Shown piece after piece: positions 24,211-27,322 of a stretch of DNA of 27,322 nucleotides. Under the pieces are notes generated by a model that saw only the letters and a program-made list of their open reading frames with translations, searched no databases and was not told the origin of the DNA. The DNA is from Saprospiraceae bacterium (lineage in GTDB: Bacteria > Bacteroidota > Bacteroidia > Chitinophagales > Saprospiraceae), in NCBI GenBank assembly GCA_007125435.1, contig SLDF01000420.1, positions 1-27,322 of the forward strand. Reading direction: 5' to 3'. A program made the translations under genes and the position numbers. Numbering within the stretch: position 1 is the stretch's first letter; every line of letters starts with the position of its first letter.

Positions 24211-26010
24211 ATGGGAGACTTTATAGTATCAGCGAGAAAGTACAGACCAAGGCGGTTTGACGAAGTAGTGGGTCAGGAGCATGTTTCACAGACTTTAAAA
24301 AATGCACTGAAGTCAGAGCAATTGGCTCATGCTTTTTTATTCTGTGGTCCCAGGGGTGTGGGAAAGACGACCTGTGCGCGCATCCTGGCAAAAGTCATTA
24401 ATTGTCAAAACAAGACAGCTGATTTTGAACCATGTGGAGAATGCAGTTCGTGTACTGCCTTTCAGAATAATGCATCATTTAACATATCAGAGCTTGATGC
24501 GGCCTCCAATAATTCTGTTGAAAACATCAGATCACTCGTAGAGCAGGTCAGGATACCTCCTCAAAGTGGTAAGTATAAAGTATTCATCATCGATGAGGTG
24601 CATATGCTTTCTCAGTCGGCATTTAATGCTTTCTTGAAAACATTGGAGGAGCCACCACCATATGCAATATTTATATTGGCGACAACAGAAAAGCATAAGA
24701 TACTACCCACAATACTTTCTCGATGTCAGATTTATGATTTCAAGAGGATATCTATAAAAGATATAGCTGATCACCTCAGCAACATTGCCAATCAAGAGCA
24801 GATCGAAGCAGAAAACCTCGCCTTGCATGTGATAGCTGAGAAGGCAGATGGGGCTTTGAGGGATGCCTTGTCCTTATTTGATAGATTAGCCAGTGGTACA
24901 GAAGGTAAGTTGACGTATCAAGCTGTCATTAAGCAGTTGAATATTCTGGATTACGACATCTATCTGCAGGTTATTGATGCCATGCTTATGCAAGATGGCG
25001 CTTTAGTACTGAATGTATTCGATGATGTCGTGAAGAGAGGGTTTGAACCCAATGTTTTCATGCTCGGTCTTGCTGAGCACGTCAGAAACCTATTAGTTGC
25101 TAAAGATCAGAAAACCATCCACCTACTCGAGATCAGTGATGATCTTAAAGACAGATATATCGATCAAGCTTATTTATGTTCTAAGTCTTTTTTGGTCTCT
25201 GCACTGGATTTATTAAATCAATGTGATGTACACTATAAGATGGCCGCAAATAAAAGGCTACACCTAGAGATACATCTCATAAAATTGACATATATACAGA
25301 AGGTCATAAAAGCTAATCCTCTCGTTGAAAACGGAGGTCAAAAAAAAAATGACCTAGACCAGATCCCCACCAAAGGTCAACAAGAAGAACGCCAAAAGGA
25401 AGAGCCGGAAAAAAAGATTAACCCTCCTCATAAGCAAGAAGAAGAAGCGAAACCCAACGATCTACCTGAGGAGCGTACTGATGAAAAAACATACACTCCC
25501 TCAAGCGAAGAAACAGATAAAACTGTACCTACACCCAAATCCCCCAAAAAGAAAAGTCTAATCATTGGGCCTGCATTGAAAAATACAGAAGATATAGTCA
25601 AAGCAGTAGAGGAAGAAGCAGCAGAGCAAGCAGAGAAAGAGAATTTGCTCAATTTGGACAACCTGTTACAAGTTTGGCAGGAATATGCAGATGATACGCC
25701 CTCACCATCCTTGAAAAACGTAATGGAGTCAGCCAGTATAACTTGCCAAGATAATACGGTGACCGTTTTGGTGGGCACCTTGGTGGGTAAGAATATGATC
25801 AAGCAAGAAAGTGACCTGTCCAGCTTCATACGGGAAAAACTCAATGCGGATGATATGTCTTTAATAGTGGAAGTAGACCCTTCTATGGTACCTGAAGATA
25901 CAGGACCCGTAAAGCCACAAACCATAGCTCAGAAATACGACTTTCTCGTACAAAAGAATCCCCTTGTAAAAAAATTGGTAGAAGAATTTAAGCTGAAACC
26001 GGAAGAGTAA
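24211..26010 (+). CDS. dnaX: DNA polymerase III subunits gamma and tau
   Basis: DnaX is the clamp-loader ATPase of the replicase. The 599-aa product has the Walker A motif GPRGVGKTT (46-54), the four zinc Cys (C65, C75, C78, C81), Walker B VFIIDEVHML (124-133) and the sensor SRC (170-172). The three AAA+ clamp-loader domains end near residue 370. A charged, low-complexity linker (~375-450, rich in E, K, P) and a C-terminal tau-like domain (~480-599) follow. An A10 run at the linker start (25340-25349) could allow a short gamma form. The gene precedes pyrD by 3 nt. A TATGTTTA near 24173 could be a weak -7 element, but this is uncertain. Confidence 0.97.
   Translation: MGDFIVSARKYRPRRFDEVVGQEHVSQTLKNALKSEQLAHAFLFCGPRGVGKTTCARILAKVINCQNKTADFEPCGECSSCTAFQNNASFNISELDAASNNSVENIRSLVEQVRIPPQSGKYKVFIIDEVHMLSQSAFNAFLKTLEEPPPYAIFILATTEKHKILPTILSRCQIYDFKRISIKDIADHLSNIANQEQIEAENLALHVIAEKADGALRDALSLFDRLASGTEGKLTYQAVIKQLNILDYDIYLQVIDAMLMQDGALVLNVFDDVVKRGFEPNVFMLGLAEHVRNLLVAKDQKTIHLLEISDDLKDRYIDQAYLCSKSFLVSALDLLNQCDVHYKMAANKRLHLEIHLIKLTYIQKVIKANPLVENGGQKKNDLDQIPTKGQQEERQKEEPEKKINPPHKQEEEAKPNDLPEERTDEKTYTPSSEETDKTVPTPKSPKKKSLIIGPALKNTEDIVKAVEEEAAEQAEKENLLNLDNLLQVWQEYADDTPSPSLKNVMESASITCQDNTVTVLVGTLVGKNMIKQESDLSSFIREKLNADDMSLIVEVDPSMVPEDTGPVKPQTIAQKYDFLVQKNPLVKKLVEEFKLKPEE
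25335..25357 (+). promoter_or_regulatory. Probable slippage or frameshift site in dnaX
   Basis: A run of ten A (25340-25349) spans codons CAA AAA AAA AAT. A shift to the -1 frame meets TGA at 25350-25352 at once; a shift to +1 reads ATG ACC then TAG at 25355-25357. Either gives a ~378-380-aa gamma-like protein ending just after the AAA+ domains. The run is flanked by AGGTCA (25335-25340) and TGACCT (25350-25355), which can pair. E. coli dnaX uses ribosomal frameshifting and Thermus dnaX transcriptional slippage at similar A-runs. Confidence 0.6.
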
Positions 26011-26013
26011 CTT

Positions 26014-27042
26014 ATGATCTTATACAACACCTTGCTAAAGCCCCTAATGTTTCAGATAGAACCTGAGAGAGCCCATCATCTGACTATAGCTATGGCGAGA
26101 TTTGGTTTTTCTATACCCTTACTCTCCAATGTAATTCAGTCATCTTTAAATCCCGGAAATTTACAAGCTACAAGGATTATGGGCTTAGATTTTCCTAATA
26201 AGGTCGGTCTGGCAGCCGGCTTTGATAAAGATGGCAAGTATATGGATATTATGGCTCGACTAGGCTTTGGCTTCATTGAGATAGGGACTGTGACGCCCAG
26301 GCCACAAGTAGGCAACCCTAAGCCGCGACTATTCAGACTCAAAAAAGATCAGGCATTGATCAACAGGATGGGATTTAATAATGATGGCGTAGAAGCATTG
26401 CGCTCCAGACTCCAGGCCTATGGTGACCGAAGTTTTGTCCTTGGAGGCAATATTGGCAAAAATAAGGATACACCTAATGAAGAAGCTTTTCGGGATTATG
26501 TGAAGTGCTTTGAAGCCATTAGGGATCTCGTGGATTATTTTGTGGTCAATGTCAGTAGCCCTAATACACCCGGATTAAGAGCGCTCCAGGATAAAGAACC
26601 TCTGAGCAAAATACTTTCAGAGCTTCAGACCCTCAACCATAAGGGAGAGACTAAGCCGATCTTACTTAAAATAGCCCCCGATGTATCACCTGAGCAAATT
26701 GAAGACATCTCTGACTTAGTAAGCACTTGCAATATTGATGGCATAGTCGCTACCAATACTACTATTGATCGTTCTGGCTTGAGCTCCAGTCAGACGGACT
26801 TGGATAAGATCGGCAATGGTGGACTGAGTGGAGCACCATTGAAATCTTTTTCTTCCAATATAATGCAGCAGATAAGAAGGAATATTGGTCCTGACAAAAC
26901 TGTAATTGGCGTTGGTGGTATTATGTCTGGTGCTGATGCCAAAGCAAGGATCAATGATGGTGCAAATGCCGTTCAGATATACACCGGTCTTGTCTACAAA
27001 GGCCCCGGCCTGGTGAAAGAAATCGTCAGTGCCTTAGCTTGA
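26014..27042 (+). CDS. pyrD: Dihydroorotate dehydrogenase (quinone), class 2
   Basis: PyrD oxidises dihydroorotate to orotate in pyrimidine synthesis and passes electrons to the quinone pool at the membrane. The 342-aa length and the N-terminal quinone-site helices (PLMFQIEPERAHHLTI) mark the class 2 enzyme. FMN and substrate motifs are NKVGLAAGFDKDG (62-74), NRMGFNNDG (117-125), NVSSPNTPGLR with the catalytic Ser (near 181), KIAPD, TNTT and GVGGIMSG. The start is 3 nt after the dnaX stop, so the two genes are likely cotranscribed. Confidence 0.97.
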   Translation: MILYNTLLKPLMFQIEPERAHHLTIAMARFGFSIPLLSNVIQSSLNPGNLQATRIMGLDFPNKVGLAAGFDKDGKYMDIMARLGFGFIEIGTVTPRPQVGNPKPRLFRLKKDQALINRMGFNNDGVEALRSRLQAYGDRSFVLGGNIGKNKDTPNEEAFRDYVKCFEAIRDLVDYFVVNVSSPNTPGLRALQDKEPLSKILSELQTLNHKGETKPILLKIAPDVSPEQIEDISDLVSTCNIDGIVATNTTIDRSGLSSSQTDLDKIGNGGLSGAPLKSFSSNIMQQIRRNIGPDKTVIGVGGIMSGADAKARINDGANAVQIYTGLVYKGPGLVKEIVSALA

Positions 27043-27322
27043 ATGAACAATAGTCACCCCATTTTAACCTATGATTACCATTTATGCTTTTGTATCAGCA
27101 ATGACAGCTGAAAGCAAATATCATGCCCTATGACCTACAAGCAAGCTTGTGACAGCCCCGGGTCATTCCATACACTGTACAATGGGGGTGGATGATCCGA
27201 GGGTAATCCCAAACGATATAATACCAACAATACCATTCTTACCATGTGGGGGTTAAATGGTTTTTCGTATGAAATATAACTTGAATACGAGCGATCTGAT
27301 CATATTAAGATTAATGCATATG
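27043..27322. other. Intergenic sequence after pyrD
   Basis: This 280-bp stretch runs to the window edge and shows no supported gene. A composite hairpin may form at 27130-27166: ATGACC (27130-27135) with GGTCAT (27161-27166) outside and ACAAGC (27137-27142) with GCTTGT (27145-27150) inside. It has no T run, so a terminator function for pyrD is uncertain. Confidence 0.4.

Noticed and set aside
25428..25925. 165-codon minus-strand open frame inside dnaX
   Set aside because: It is antisense to the charged linker and tau domain; its Ser-rich translation is the expected shadow of Glu/Lys-rich coding sequence.

Overview
The window reads as the chromosome of an aerobic Bacteroidota bacterium, plausibly of the Saprospiria/Chitinophagia side (the lineage is an inference). 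Evidence: two large secreted proteins carry type IX secretion (T9SS) C-terminal domains, one type A and one type B 'gliding motility-associated'; several upstream regions carry the Bacteroidota -7 promoter element TAnnTTTG; and Shine-Dalgarno sites are mostly absent.

Region 1 (1-12.6 kb, all + strand) is a [NiFe]-hydrogenase island. It begins inside hypD and continues with hypE, an NHL-repeat propeller, a nickel-permease-like membrane protein, a 72-aa orphan, a dispersed repeat, a bifunctional-nuclease/UVR protein, hypA, and two full-length paralogous TetR regulators around a 120-aa orphan. A 0.7-kb gap follows with another repeat copy, two operator-like dyads and a promoter. Then come hupS and hupL, a strong hairpin, the maturation protease hupW, a 124-aa orphan and a TPR-like protein, closed by a hairpin. 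The subunits match the cyanobacterial/mycobacterial group 2a uptake hydrogenases (HupSL/Huc): there is no Tat signal, a lone N-terminal Cys sits in CSGN, and the L1 and L2 motifs are RICGICGGSH and DSCLVCTVH. The likely role is respiratory oxidation of low-level H2. No dedicated electron acceptor is recognisable here; hypB, hypC and hypF presumably lie upstream.

Region 2 (12.7-19.8 kb, - strand) holds a 1495-aa SprB-repeat surface protein with its own promoter, and a two-gene unit of a periplasmic thioredoxin-SPOR fusion followed by hutI (histidine degradation).

Region 3 (19.8-27.3 kb, + strand) holds a 0.8-kb gap with a third repeat copy, a secreted M12-type metalloprotease with P-domain and T9SS tail, and the housekeeping pair dnaX-pyrD. 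dnaX contains an A10 run after the AAA+ core, and both shifted frames stop within three codons of it, as expected for slippage-made gamma subunit.

The most notable items are the accessory and regulatory gene set of the hydrogenase island, the paired dyads upstream of hupS, the dnaX slippage site, and a structured dispersed repeat present in three copies.
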